From positions 135,060,003 to 135,124,002 of the forward strand of contig CM031595.1 in the NCBI GenBank assembly GCA_018398815.1: 64,000 bases of DNA, written 5' to 3'. The number at the start of each line of letters is the position of its first letter. Position 1 is the first letter of the stretch. Source of the DNA: Conus ventricosus (Eukaryota > Mollusca > Gastropoda > Neogastropoda > Conidae). The notes under the pieces are model-generated. The model was not told where the DNA came from. It worked only from the letters and a program-made list of their open reading frames with translations, and searched no databases. This document shows positions 40,942-55,300 of the stretch, one piece after another. Both the position numbers and the translations under genes were made by a program.

Positions 40942-43120
40942 GTCAAGAAAAAGGAAGAGAGAGATTAGCTAAGAGGATGAAGAAGAATGACATAGACAGT
41001 TTAACTCTCAACTATTTGTAGGCTCGTATATCACTGATCACAGGGTGAGTACGAGTGTATACTTTTAGTATTGAAAGATGGTCCTCTCGGAGAGAATGCA
41101 TTGTTTTGGTGATTGAAAAGAATGAGGTTTTTTTCCCCCATCGGAAAATTTAACTTAGAACTGGGGTCTGTGAACCCAGAATGGAATCATACAGACAACC
41201 AAATAGCCTCGCATAAACAGTCCAATGGACTGTTGTTTATGCGAGGCTATTTGGTTGTCTGTATGATCTGAAAAGAAGTTTGTAAAATGAGTGAATGAAT
41301 TGAGGTCAGTGTGACCAAGATATATGTCTGCAAGAACAGTATTAACACTTTGTATAAAAGGGAAAAATTATTGTTGTGATGTCTTGTTGAATAACATGTG
41401 AAAAGAAATTAAGGGAAATATCAAAACCCCCTTGAACCTAAAAGTGAGGTGCGAATAGAAGGAAGAAAATTCTTTTTCTTTTTTTCTACCGTGGGAGAAA
41501 TTTTAAATAATCAAAATTAAAAAAATAAAAACAAAAAAAGAAAGCATATTCAAGTCTGTCATATTGAGTCAGACGTATTGTGTGCAGGGTGCATGATTGC
41601 CTCCATGTGCATATGAGTGTGTGCATGGGGACTGTCACGTGACAACTGGGATATTTTTATTCATCACAAAGACCGTGAAAATTTTCTATGCATAAGATTT
41701 GGTTAACTTGCCATCATTTTGCCTTGGAAAAAATACTTTCAGCTACTGCAGCATGTGCTTTCAATGGCAAATTCCATCCAAGCATTAACATAGTCGAGAC
41801 CTGAAGAGAAAGCCACAAGGATAAATCATCCATGCAAAATCTTTTCAAGCTTTCAGTTTCAGCATCCATTCAAAATCTGTACCCGAAACATTTTTAAACA
41901 TGTAACACATAAGACAAACACAATATACATAATCATCACAAAGTCTGGAATAAATTAATTCTTTATTTCTACCATGAAAATTAATTGATGAAAAGCAAAA
42001 CTTAGAAAGAAAAAAAAACAGACAAAAATAAAGAAATCAACAAACAATAGACAACCACTTTTTGTCCAGTTATCTTTGGGCAAATTACAAAGAAAAAACA
42101 ACAGAACGCAGCTGGTTTTTATTCAAAGTCTGTACAAAACTTTGTTGAAAACTAAGAGAAAACTAAGTTTTCTTCACCCAAATTGAAATTTCTTTCAAAA
42201 TAACATTTTGAGCATACTTGATTTTCATTACTGAATAATAGAAGAATTATTCTGCATTGTGCAATTACATTCTGTATCATGCATTACATTTAGTGCTTCT
42301 TTGTGATGGAGGAACAATTAAATTAAAAACCAAGCTTTAACATGAAAATTTTTCATTTCCTGGTGTTCATTTCTGAACTTTATGGATAGGATACAAAATT
42401 ATTAAAGAAGGTAGCAAGAATGTAAGCAAATATATTCTAATACGCTTGTGTGTGAGCATGTGAATGTGTATGTCTGTAAGAACACATATTCTAATAAACT
42501 TGTGCGTGAACATGTGTGTGTGCGTGTCTGTCCGTGTCCTTGAGTAAATATATTCTAATAAACTTGTGTGTGTGCGTGTCTATGCCTTTGCAAGTGTTAG
42601 AATTTTTAACATGAAAAAAAAAATCAACTTGATGTTAAAGGAGGATCATCATGAACACAAAACATCAATTCTACACTTATTCCATGGTAAATAACTACCT
42701 CAATTTTCCCTCAACACCTATATCTGTCTTTGGTGTCAACAAAATCACTGACATTACTGTTGGCTGGTCATACTTGAGGCTTCTGAAGACAGATGCTCTT
42801 TCATGCCTGTTCCTGGCAAAGCAACTGTTGTCATAAAGGACTTCTACAGCGGTATCCCGAGTCCGAACAGACACTTCTAAAAACTGACTTAGAAGTGCCT
42901 TTGGTTGGTTATTTCATGACGAACCAATACCGATCTTCATGGAATACTGGCACAAAGACAGGATGGACCCGGTTATAGGTGTGCATTGATGATACAGAAT
43001 AAGTGACACAGAAGTAATTCTACCAAGAGAGCATACAAGGTTGGACAGCAAAAGAGAACAATGTCAAGATAGCCATTGATATTGAGCTTTTTTTTCTAAG
43101 CTCTAATAATAGGCATGTTG
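40621..43120. other. No gene seen; several simple repeats
   Basis: The region is AT-rich. It holds (AG)n followed by a G run (40907-40936), the 82-bp hairpin annotated separately and a three-copy about 60-bp repeat (42430-42600; units start 'atattctaata'). I found no coding exon. Confidence 0.45.
41186..41267. repeat. Near-perfect 82-bp palindrome (hairpin)
   Basis: The left arm 41186-41224 and right arm 41226-41267 are complementary over their whole length, starting 'atcatacagacaacc' and ending in the reverse complement. The only difference is three extra bases in the right arm (near 41233). Only one base separates the arms. Confidence 0.95.
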
Positions 43121-43141
43121 TAAGTTGGCAATCCTTTTTAC

Positions 43142-43147
43142 TTTATT
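43142..43147 (-). terminator. POLR2E polyadenylation signal
   Basis: AATAAA on the minus strand lies about 106 bases after the POLR2E stop codon, inside a plausible 3' UTR (43120-43252). A GT-rich stretch lies close by. No better signal lies between the stop codon and this site. Confidence 0.6.
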
Positions 43148-43252
43148 GACAAACTGGAAAACAAAAATCAAACCACTTATGTAATAATTCTTTAATTCTC
43201 AAGTGTGCACAGATATGTCTCAAACACACACACAATGTTTTTAGTAATGATG

Positions 43253-43318
43253 TTAAACAACTAGTCTATATGTGATGTATCGTCCTGCAGTCTCACTGCC
43301 TCGCATGATTTTGACCAC
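43253..43318 (-). CDS. POLR2E: POLR2E last exon
   Basis: The 22 codons read [20 protein letters not shown] plus V and a TAA stop, which is the extreme C-terminus of RPB5 that packs in the assembly domain. The acceptor is 'ttcttttcag'; phase 0. Confidence 0.95.
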   Translation of the reverse strand: MVKIMRGSETAGRYITYRLVV

Positions 43319-46300
43319 CTGAAAAGAATAAGAATATACAATAGTATGTTAACCACACTTTATCTTGTTATGTTGTATCTAATTATCATTAAGTATTTGT
43401 TTCATACGTGTTGGGATAGTAATTGCTGACTCTGTTTGATAGCGATGTGCAACTTCTTCCATCGACCAATTTGCTTGTGACAGGTCTGTCTTTCTTATGC
43501 TTGCCACTTTCTGTTGGCGTGTAATTTGAAACCATGTAAACATATATTGTAATACATTATCCACAGCTTCTCTCATAGCTGATGGTGAAAGGGACACCAG
43601 AGAACTGACATTTTATGTGCCAACTTAACCAGTTGTGGCGGAGCCCCGCTTAGCACATGGGTTGCAGGCTTGGAGGTCATGCGATCGAGTTCCATTCAAG
43701 TCATTTAACTACAGGACCTGTAAGGTGTGGTTACCTCCACCCCAGAGTTGATCAGCTGCCGACTCAAATATAATGAAGACTGGAATCACAAAGTTATGCT
43801 TCATCCTTACAATGGATGCATTTGAGCGTTTCTCGAATTTTACAACCAACACTGCAAGTGTCTGTATCTCTCAGGCCTGGTTCAGGCTAGGAATCATGAA
43901 TGGAAACAGTGCAGACATGTAATGCAGTCTCAGACCAAAATGGTATGCCACAGCATCATCTTCATGATTCACACCGGTCATCCTAAACAGAAAAAATGAT
44001 CAAAATACTTGGGCTTTCATGCACAACCAAATCTGGTCACTGCCATAGGGTGTGAGAGGCTTGGCATAGCCGATTTCTTTTGTGAGTAAAATTCATCAGT
44101 ATCAGAAGCTGGTATTTTCATACACACCTGCAGAGCTTGAAGTGCTGCATTAAATTGAGTGGCGTGTTCATGTCTACTCTATATGCAGACACTTTTATGC
44201 CTGACTGCAGTGCCTTTTGTAATCAAGAACTTCTTGCTCATTACAATCTTTCCAAGTAGCCATATCTTCACACTATCTTCTTCCCTGCAACCAGGTGACC
44301 TGTGGTGCAATGACCAAATTACTGAAGAAACAGCAAGGATGCAAAATCGAACTGTCATCACAAACGTCATAATCTTATCACCAAATTTTGTAGTAATCCT
44401 CTCTTCAGTATTATTTTTTCAATATTTCTACCACCATCATTATCATTATTACTATCATTATTATTATTATCATCATTACCATTTTCACTATTTTAACTCG
44501 CATTGTCTCCTTCCCCAACGGCCTCGTTTTCATTCAACGCCCATCTTGCACTGAATTGAAGATAAGTAATTGTTCATTCTCCATTTTCATTGTCCTGAAG
44601 AAGAGCTACGAGGTCAAAACACATCATGCTTTGTCTTCTAATTTGTTTTTGCCCGTTCTCTGGCAGACTTAATTTTCTTTAAAAATTTGTTTCAATATCT
44701 GTCTGCAGTCACCTCACTTTAAAACTAATGTCAGTCCTAAATTTCGTTTACTAATAACAGAGAGGGTGGAGGTGACATTTTTATTTGCAGACTTTATAAT
44801 TCAATTTGAGAAAACTTTGAGTCCTTCCCCTAGATCACACTTGCCACCCTACTCGTGACAAGTTGTCGACTACCTGGGTTCCTACTCAGAGCACAAAATT
44901 TACAAACTTTTTACGAACTTCAATTACCCAACTGGATTAGATTTCCAAACTCATACTTCAAAGACTGCTTAGAAGTCACACTAAAATTAAACACTTTGAG
45001 TGTAACTCCCAGAGTGAAACCTATCGACTTGACCAATAATAGCAGAATTCACCCATTATGATGCTACCACCAGTGGGATCCAATTTCCCTAGTACTTGTA
45101 AATAACTAAAAAGTTCCAATAGTTAGTCTTTGAATCCATTGTGGAAACTGAATGCCCTTGTAACAATCACAAGCTCATTTTGTTGTTTTCATTGTTGGCA
45201 TGGACAACATCAACTTACAACTTTCAGTTTTTAAGTGAACCTCAAGTTTTTTCCAAACTTTTCCAGACAGTACAAACTTTGGCAACAGCCTTGCAGCTCA
45301 TCACCCTTTGATCTGAACATGCTTAGTTGTAACCCCACCACCCGAAAAGTCAGTGCGTGTGAGTTATCCCGAGTTCACTTGAACAAGGACGAACAATGTT
45401 CTCACTCAATAAATCAAACTTAAAAAAGAGATTTTGAAGTTTTACTATTTTTATTTCCTTTTTTATTACTTCTTTCTTTTTAGCACAAGTAAATACGTCA
45501 ATTACTAGTACACAATATTTTCAATTATAAACTGCTGGCTACACTTAAAAAAGAAAATGCAGTTTGGATCATGAACGAACGTGAAAGGCGCAGACACTGA
45601 TTTAATCTCTGCATGAGCCCTCCACATTGGTCCAATTCTCCACGCGGTGTGCCACTCCTGGCATGCGATCGTCCTTAACGGAAGTTGTTCTTACTTCGGT
45701 TTTATCATCACTTCCGTTTACATTTGTTTTCCTTAATTTCTTATTTACCACCCATAAAAAGAATAATAACAACATATCCTAACTGCCTATAATGAATTAA
45801 TAAAAAATGATCATTAACAATCTTAATAATTTCGATCTACAATTTTTACTTTCTACCCAAAACAACCAAACAGACTAGTTAACTTACCAAAATCAACTAC
45901 GATATTGGGAAGGTTACATAGTCACCACCTATACACCAGGGTCATGGTAGTTCCTATTTGCAAACTACAGCTGTGTCCTGATCAGACTGTGCACGTTGTA
46001 TGATTACATCTAACTATTACCGTATTCACTCAAAACAGTTTCCCACTAAAAACTGAAATACTGAATAGAAAAATGAAAGAAAACTGTTACTGCATTTCAA
46101 CCAACCTGTCCTCTCTTCAGACCAAAATAACGAGCAACAGGATCGCTTTGCTGGATTCTGGAAAGCTGAGACTCGTTCAGTTTACTAATGAAACAATAAG
46201 AAAATTGACAGTTTTCAATGGAAATGGAATCACTGCTAATCATTAACAGATCTGTCTTAGCATGTAGCATGGATATTAACAATACCAAAGACGCAACAAA

Positions 46301-49300
46301 GAAATCCAATCAAATCTTCTTCTTTTTTAAGCGTTTGAAAGCAGGACACAAATCCTGTTCCATACCCGCCCGTAAAAATGAAAAGATACGATAGCTTTAA
46401 GTATTTTATCCCTTTGTTTTGTTGAATCAGAACATGCTTTACCGAACACCACCAAGAGTGGCGCACGAGGATCCCTTCTAATGAGTTGCCACATAATCAC
46501 AATGATCCGATACATATCACTCCCTGTGATCTGCTGTTGCCAAATCTACCAAAGGATGTGTCCGCATGCAGCTGTGCACATATGCTGCGGCCGAAACGAG
46601 TGGCACATGAACTGAGCCACTAAGCAGGCAATGAAGACGATACAAAAAAAACAAAATAGAAAATTTCAGATAACGAAAAGGAAGTAACCACACCAATAGT
46701 GAATTCATTAATTCATCATTTTTTAGGCCCAAGAATTTGTAAAACGTCTGCTGACATCAAAAGGGCTTGCATCATCAAAACAATCACAAGGGTATGAAGA
46801 GAGACATGCAAGCTAACCGTTATATTCTTCCTATGGTCACATGTCGTCAGAAAGTTGTGACCCCTTGCATGTTAAACAGCCTATTGAAAAGAGAAAGCTC
46901 ACTTAAGTTTTTCAAGAAATCTCAAACCACAGTGAACTGTGCATGGTTTGAACCTAAAGTGTGAAAAAGCCGACTTCTACTTGCTCTTCTTGGCAACCTT
47001 GTACTTGTACTGATATATATGTTAATAATTTTGCATATCATATCCCCTTCAAAATTAAAAACCGTCCTTCTCTGGTTTGTTTTTAGCATGAAACACAGAC
47101 TGCCTCCTCTTGCTTGAATCTTACACTCAACTGCTGCTACAGTAAGCACCATTATTTCCCAGCACGCTAGCAGTTGGTCTTAAACTACATATACAGTGAG
47201 GCGAAAACTTTCTGAGAGTTTTCAGAAAATGACAGAGACTGCATTGGCGGCAGTTATGGTCCTTTCATAATGAAGTTTCTCTTACCATTTAAATTAAGGT
47301 GTAAATGTATAACTGCAAGTCATTATATCTTATGCAGTGTACAGAAAAATATATTGTTTGTCAAACTTCTGTCTTCCAAAGAAGTTAGCTTTCAGGATAT
47401 TACTGATTTGTTTCCTTTTTTCAAGAAAATGAAGACAGAAATCTCTCATTAGTAGAGAGAGAGAGAGAAAAAAGAGAAAAGGTGTTGAAAGTTCATAATA
47501 CTGATGAATGACTTGATTCCAAGGATGAGAACAGCTCCGCCGTTCTCCGCCGTTCCGCCGTCTTAAAAAAAAATGTCCGCCGTTTGAAAAAATCTCCGCC
47601 GAAAAAAAAAAAAAAAAAAAGCTATCGCGATTTTCTTTGTTCCCTATCTCGGCGAGACGCCTCCGGCGAGATTACTCTAGGCTTATACCCAAATGGGCTG
47701 GTTTTTATTCGGTTGACTCGGCCAACCACTGCACATCCGCTTACAGCGCCGATCGACCGAGTGTCATCTGTGATTCATGGCGTCGAACGAAATCGCAAAA
47801 AAAAAAATAAAATAGATAAATAAATAAATATCCCAACCGTTGGAAAGAAAACTGGCTTGAGGAAGAGGTGTGTGTGGGAGTAGAGTTAGAGATAGCATAT
47901 GCAAAAGCAGTGACGAGCAGGCGTTATGTCTAGCTTGCAACAAGAAAATCAGCTTCGGAAGTCGTGGCTTCATTACGATTGCTGACCACATGAAACGCCT
48001 GGTTCACAGGCAGCGTATCGCTGCATTGAAGAACAATTAAGCTTTGGAAAGTAAGCTGTTGGTGATTTTGCTCTCTTCTTTGTTATATTTTATCATTCAT
48101 TTGCAATGGTCAAACTATCTCAGTTAGCTGAAACATTCGTCATTTGACTTTATGTTGTGAAACAAAACCTAGACGTCTAGTTACTAATAATAGAACCAGG
48201 GCCAAGGGCAGGTAATTTTCGGAAAAACCCATTTCTTACGTAAATCGACCAGCCACAAACGCAGAGAGCCCTGTATTAAATCCATTTGCACGTTTGACAA
48301 AAAACAAAAACAAACAAAAAAGAAAAGAAAAAAAACCCTCAGAATTTGAGGTTTGAATTGAAGGCTAGAAACATATTTTGATGGTTTTAAATGTGGATTT
48401 TTCTTTATATATTAAAAAAATGCTTCAGCTTCAGGGAGCGCTGCCCCCTGACCCCCAACAGAAAAATCTCCTCTGCTTTTTAAAAATCTGTTCTCATCCC
48501 TGTGATTCATTTATGTAGATTACAAAAGGATACTATCTGACCAACAGCTCTTTCTTTTCTTCTGGAGTCATCACCACATGCTCTGGTACCAACTGTTTAA
48601 CACACACAAATTCAATTACTCATAAACATATGTATGAAAAACTGAACATAAGATACATATTGATAATCAAAATAATGCTCTTGAAATATTTCTGATTGAA
48701 CAAAAGGGACTAAAATTAAAACCTATCCATAATCTGCCAGTCTGAAACTAATTTAAAAAGTGAAAGATAATGGATATACTGGTCTTTACGTAAGAAGACA
48801 GCAGCAATACAATGATTCCTGTGAGTACAACCAGCAGAAGCATTTACTATCAGGTATGATTCTTTCACTACATCCCATGCATCTCAAACAAAATAAAACA
48901 AAACAATACAAATATTACCAATAATTCAGATCAAGTATTCATCATAAATAATTTGAAAAAAAAAGTTATGATATTTCAACTGGATACCATAGCTAAGTAC
49001 ATAAATTGATATTGACAGGCCTAATTTTGTAGTAACTGTAAAGAGCATGCAGAGCTATTCACAACCGAAAAACACACACACCATTTTCATGGCAAAAGTA
49101 CAAAGGATTTCCACATACTTATGAAAAATTCCTACAATCTATCATCTTGTAAGGAAAATCTATTCAATTTATACTTACAGATCATGTTTGACCAATGTAA
49201 CACAAGAAAGATGAAAATACCATAGCACAATGGTTCACTTCATTGGCTTGTGACATGACACCATATACAATCAATGGACTTTCATTTGAAGGCTTTCTGT

Positions 49301-52300
49301 GCCACACATGTGTACAGTCTGTATGCAGAGGCTGGGAAACCATCCCTCTCCAATGATTTATTGATACTCTTGACTATGAATTGTTTAAACCTCTTCACCG
49401 GACCTAAAACCATGCTTACTATTTTTTTTTTTTTTAACTGGAATTCCAACAGAAATTTCATGAGAACCCCAGACCTGCCAACCATTACGCATTTCGTGAA
49501 ATTTATTACGCCAAAGTGATAATTCTTACGCCCTTACGCATTTAGCCAAAAAATTACGCATTGAAAATTTTCCAAAAAAAAAAAAAAAAAGAACGGTCCA
49601 AAAAATCGGCTTATGTACAGACTTACATGGCGCCGTGCATATAACCAGTAACCTTTAAGAAGCGTTTCCGGTCATGCGCAGTTCGTTAGACCATCTTTAC
49701 CATTCAGCGAAGTTGGCGTCCTTTCGAAGTTTTAGCTACGAAAATGTCGAAACGTGGAGTAGAAAGTTTTGGACAAGATGCGAAAAAAAAAAAACTTGGT
49801 CAAAAGTTCAGAAAAGAATACTCGGAAAAGTTCCCCTGCATACGATCTTCGGCTAAAGGTGTAAATTGTGCACGGTGTACCAATTGCAAATCGGACTTCA
49901 CAATTTCCCATGGCAGGATGGTGGATGTGAAGCGTCACCTTAAGTCACGCAAGCACATCAATTCCTCTAACGCGCAGAATTCTTCCAGCATCACACAGTT
50001 TTTTTCAGACTGTAGACACCTCAAAAGAGGATGAAATGAGGAAAAGGGTAATTCGGGCTGAAGCATTGGGGGCCGGATTTTTCGTCGAGCACAACATCGC
50101 TGTTAGCGCAGCCGAGCATGCATCCCAGCTTTTTAAAGAAGCGTTCTCAGATTCAGAGATCGCCAAACAGTTCAAGAGCGGTTGAATAAAGACAACACAC
50201 ATTGTAAGGACCCTTGTCATGGAAGCCTAAACTGCTGCTGCATCTCGACAGCAGAATGGACCGTTTGTGTTGGGGGACTGATGGAAGTCAGGAAGGGGGG
50301 GGGGGGGGGGACAAATTCTTTCCTGGGGTGGTGCGAGTCTTAAAAAATGACACAATCGCCACTGAGCTGATAGCCAACCCCACATGCACAGAATCAGCAA
50401 CAGGGGAGAACATTTTTTAGGTTATATATTTCTTAATTTCATGTTCCCAGTTTCTCCATCTTCGAACAATTTCATCGCATCATGTTTGTTTGAAAAAAGG
50501 TAAATGTCGCGCTTGATTACTCTTAGCTCTCAGAAATTACACATTTCTGCCTCACTGAGCTTCAATTCTTACTCATTGGTCTCTTAGGGGGTTGGCAGGT
50601 CTGGAACCCTGTTGGAATCCCCTTCGGAATCCGTATTCTTCACCATCTGAAAAATACAATGCTGACCTTGGAATTGCTTGTGATTTGTCAAGATTTTCCC
50701 ACAATTCTCTATGGACTTTCTACACGTCAGAGATCTGCTTTGATCTCAGAGCTCTTACCGCAAAGACTCTGCAAGCTGTTTGGTATACAAGATGTTATCT
50801 GTCCAATTTCGTTCTAAATTTCCATCCTTTCAGAGCATATTTAATGAAGTTCCAGACTGGAGAAAGGCGTTGCTTTTGCTGTTTACTGCTACAATCCTCC
50901 CTCTCAAAAATGTTTAAAGCATATTCCTTCTGGTAGTTCCATTTACAACTCATGAATCTATTCTAACTGTACACCTCTCTAAACTAGAGGTTTACATTTA
51001 TTCCCTGTCATGTTGGCATTCAAACAAATGAGAGGGCTGATCAACTTGCCAAAAATGCAATAAACAACAGTGTAGATTCGCTATTCTCAGACTAGTCTGA
51101 AACCCCGAACTCAGACGTATATCAAATATATCTGGCAAGAGGACTGAAACATACGGATGGACAGACAAACTTTTTAAAATCCATCTAAATCATAAAGAGC
51201 TTTATCATCTGTGAAGAAAGTTTTGAACCAATTGCCCACAAGCCACTCTTCTAACATCCATTTGTGTCTTTTAAAAGGTAAGAAGCTCCACGGTGCATTC
51301 CATGCGATGAACCACTTACATGTGTTCTGGAAAATTTAAGGTAGATGATAAATGATGATCTCTTTCAGAAACTAAAAAATCAGATCAGGTAAGACATGGT
51401 TTTCAGGGAGTCTGCTGTAAACTGTATATGTCTGACACCATGTTAGGCCTGACACTCTAAAAGGACCAGAATGATGTCAAATGTAAACACGTTACAGCAG
51501 ACTTCATGAAAACTGTTCAGGAATCTACTGAACCTGAGTTGTTAGTTCTTGATAAATACTTTTCACCTGAAAACAAATGTTCAAATACTGAACTGCTGAA
51601 TGAATGCAACAAACACTAAAATTGTTGGCCTCAATGCGTTGGTCTTTGCAGGACATGAACAACAAAACAAAGACCAGAAATGAATATATAATGGGGAGGG
51701 GGTGGGGCAAGGAATGAAATACGGTGCAGGTGAACAAGTCCTCAGTCACTGTGACAATGATTTCACAGGGTGGGGATGGGAAGAGGGGAATGAGAGATGG
51801 GATGAAAAGGACATTAAAGTATGAAAATTAAATCCTTCACTGTCAGCAATGGGAACCACTGGAGTTCTGAATGTTCTGAATTAAACTGAACTGAACTTTG
51901 CCTCACCCGAGAAATTTACCCAACTTTGACTTTATGAATCTAAGTACCTATGCTTTTATCATCATCAGCGGAAGGCTTCTAATCTGGCGCCACGAATACA
52001 GAGTTAGAACAGGCACCAGTGAACATTACCAAGGTGACTCAGCTGCAGTGCAAAGACTGTCTTGCTGGGTGAGCTCATGACAACTCAAGACTGATAACTC
52101 TTCTGGATTGCATGACAACGGGATGAGGCTTGATGTGGTGAGTTATAAGGACGGGATGAACACCACCAAAGTGATTAGGCAGCAATGCAGTGTCTCCCCC
52201 GGTGGCTTGCCTCTACACGACTTGACATTGACTCTCAGTGTGCTCTGGCCGGTGCCAGGGCTGTGACAGGACAAGCCAGGATATGAATTTGGATGGGGGC

Positions 52301-55300
52301 CAGAATGAGCGGTGTGGGGGTAACGCCACTGGTGTGGTACAGACACACACACACATATGCACAAAGAACCTGCATGTCGTATTAAGAAAAAAGATCGTAC
52401 TGAAACTCTTCAATTTTCTATCATAGAAATAAACACTTCCTTACCGTGTGTTCCGTAATGTTGACTAATAGTTCACTTTCGAGGAACTGTTCCAGGCTAT
52501 ACTTAGGAGCCAGATCCACAAGAGCCTACAGACATATGAAACAAAAACATTTATGATGATGTGATGGCCTATTGATGTTTGTTAGTGATAGTTTTCCAGA
52601 AGTATTAGCGATTCTTCAATAACCATCCAACATTAATTAAACAGTAAGTTATATATTCATATATTCCTGTTGTTTGATGTGCACACTTACAGCCAGCCAG
52701 ACATGGCATGCATATGACTCTGCACCTGATCATAACTATTTTGTTTTGTTCCCCGTTCTGATTCATTTCATCTTTCAACTTATCTTTTTTAGGTCATAAT
52801 AATGACTGGTCATTTTCCACACATTTTCAATCGAAATACTGCTTCCATTCAGCCCAAACTACATTTGCAGATCCAATATTGTGTAGCAGCAGCCGCCATG
52901 GCAAAATGGTTAGCATCGCGGACTCCCTGCTGGAAGGTCGTGGGTTCGAATCCCATCAGAGTCATGTGGGTTTTTCTGCCCTGACCGGCTCCTACCCAGA
53001 GTTGAGCTTGCTGTGGACTCAGTTGGGAAGACTGGGACCACACAGTCGAGTTTCATCCACTTAATGGATGCGTTTCTGAGAGTGCTGCTCAAATTTCCTG
53101 ACCAACACTGCAGGTGCCTGTATCTCTCAGGCCTGGTTGATGCCGGGATATATTATGAAAGGAAGCGTAGAGTACAGCCCTGTCATCTAGTCTCAGACCA
53201 AAATGGAAATCCGTAGCATCATCTTAATCATTCTCATTCTCATTTATCAGCAACAACCAAAAAAAAAGTCTCAAATTCTGTGGCCCTTCATGCCCTGCTC
53301 CCATGGTGACCTCAATTTTGATATCCTCTCCATGTCTGTGGCCTTGGTTTGGTTCTGTCGGGGTCACCAGTATCGGCCAGTCCATGGGGCTGTTGTTGGA
53401 TGGACATGGTGGTGCCCTCCGGAGGGAGAGCTCATTCACACCGGCTCCGCAACTAAGCAATTATTGTTGTCAGCAGGGGCTTAGTAGGTGGTGTCCTGCG
53501 TATGTTAGATCAGAACAGGCACCACTGAACACCATCGAAGTGACTCGGCAGCAGTGCAGTGTCTCCTCCTGTGGGTTGCCTCTTGACGACTTGACACTGA
53601 CTGCTCCCTGTAGATTGCCGGTGCCGGGCAGTGGCGGGGCCGACCGGGCTGTGGCTGTGGACGGGGTGTCGGAATGAGCGGCGTGGGTGCACAGCCTCTG
53701 AGGTGGCGCAGATGGGACAGCAAAAAAACAAAACGAAACAAAAATACTGTGTAGCAAAAGTAAAGGGCCCCACATATTCACCATCTGTTTATTTTGGAAC
53801 AAGTCTAAAAATGTTAGAACCAGCTCAGCATTTTCATTAACATGTTTATGGCCAGAAATATATAAGCATGTAATCTGTCTGGCACTGCAATATTCAAAGA
53901 AAAATATATCCCTTTTTTTTTCACTGCTGCATCGGTATGGTAAAAAGTGCTCCCCTTCTGTTCTTTCTGCAATTTGTCTTGTGCAAGTCTCTACTCATAA
54001 CTACCAGCCTTCTACAGTCAAAATTTGGGAACCAGAGGATGGGGGGGGGGGGGGGGTGAGTTTGTGTGAAGAAGGGGCAGTTCAGCTTTTGACCAAAAGG
54101 ATATCTAACCCCCTTATGTTTCAGCTGACAAATGTAGCATTTAAAAAGAAAGTGCATTGTCCATACATATACTTCCAAACATCCACATAACATCATTTGG
54201 GCTGTATTCCATAAAACTTTATCATCCTTACTTAACAAAGAATTATAACTGCTCAAACCACACATTTTAAAACAAATTTTAAATTTCTGGATTTTTTTTC
54301 AATAAATTCAGGATTTCAAATATAATTTCTAAGTAATGGAAATTCCTCAAAAACTTTTTAATTTTGGCAGCGTTACCTACAGTTCAATTTGTTTACTCAT
54401 TTTTGAATCTCTGTGGAAAGACACAAGATGTCACTGATGCCCTCTAGCAGGGAAAGGGTTAATAATCATATGCCTTGTCAGGACAGAACACTCGCACTAA
54501 CACATACAGACACACACTACACAAATAAACACCACACACATACACACACGCTCACTCATAGGTATCCTCATCATTTTGTCATTTGTAATATATTATTAAT
54601 TCATGTGCCTTACAAGCTCTCAGCACTTTTACCTGCTTTGCTGAAGGTGTCATTCCAATCTGAACAACAATGATGGCTCGCAATACGTTGTCCTGTTGCA
54701 TGTGCTGACAATAGGCCTTGATAGTCTTCATTCCCACCTTTGGATCATCAGGGAAGAACACGAACATCTGGTCTGAAATTACACACACACACAAACACTC
54801 ACACATATGCATATACAGACAGACACACACACACACATGCATGTGCACACAGGCGCACATATTCTTACTCTTGCACATACACACAAACACAGAATGTCTT
54901 TAACATCTCAAGGCATCATTCCAAATACATTACTGTGAAAATGTGTATCCAGGAATTTCATGAAATGACACTGGGCCTGAATGAGGTTCTTTATGAAGAA
55001 TATGCAAGAACAAATCAGGGAAGAAGAAACATCTGGTCTGAAATTACATGCTCAAACTCACTTGCATAAACACACAGGCACGGACTCATTTGAACACACA
55101 TCAAAATGCACACACATATGCAAACACACATACAATGTCTTCCATATTTCAAGATATTACTTCACACAGGTTACAGTGGAACTGTGTAACGAAGGATCAT
55201 TTCTTGAAATCCTTAATCATTTAATACATTCCAAGCAATTATTGCTTCAGTCAGTTATACAGAATTGCTGGGGGGTTTTCCTTACTTTATTGGAGCATGA

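Noticed and set aside
44159..44554. 131-codon plus-strand frame in POLR2E intron 7
   Set aside because: The second half is a translated TTA/TCA-rich tract (His/Tyr runs). The first half has no motif.
45678..45721. Inverted 'aacggaagt'/'acttccgtt' pair as transposon ends
   Set aside because: Arms of nine bases only 24 bases apart, with no target duplication or related copy in the window.
52891..52965. Functional tRNA gene at the SINE head
   Set aside because: The head is followed by a conserved non-tRNA body shared with another copy, which makes it a SINE.
54413..55069. His/Thr-rich open frames in POLR2E intron 3
   Set aside because: They are translations of CA repeats.
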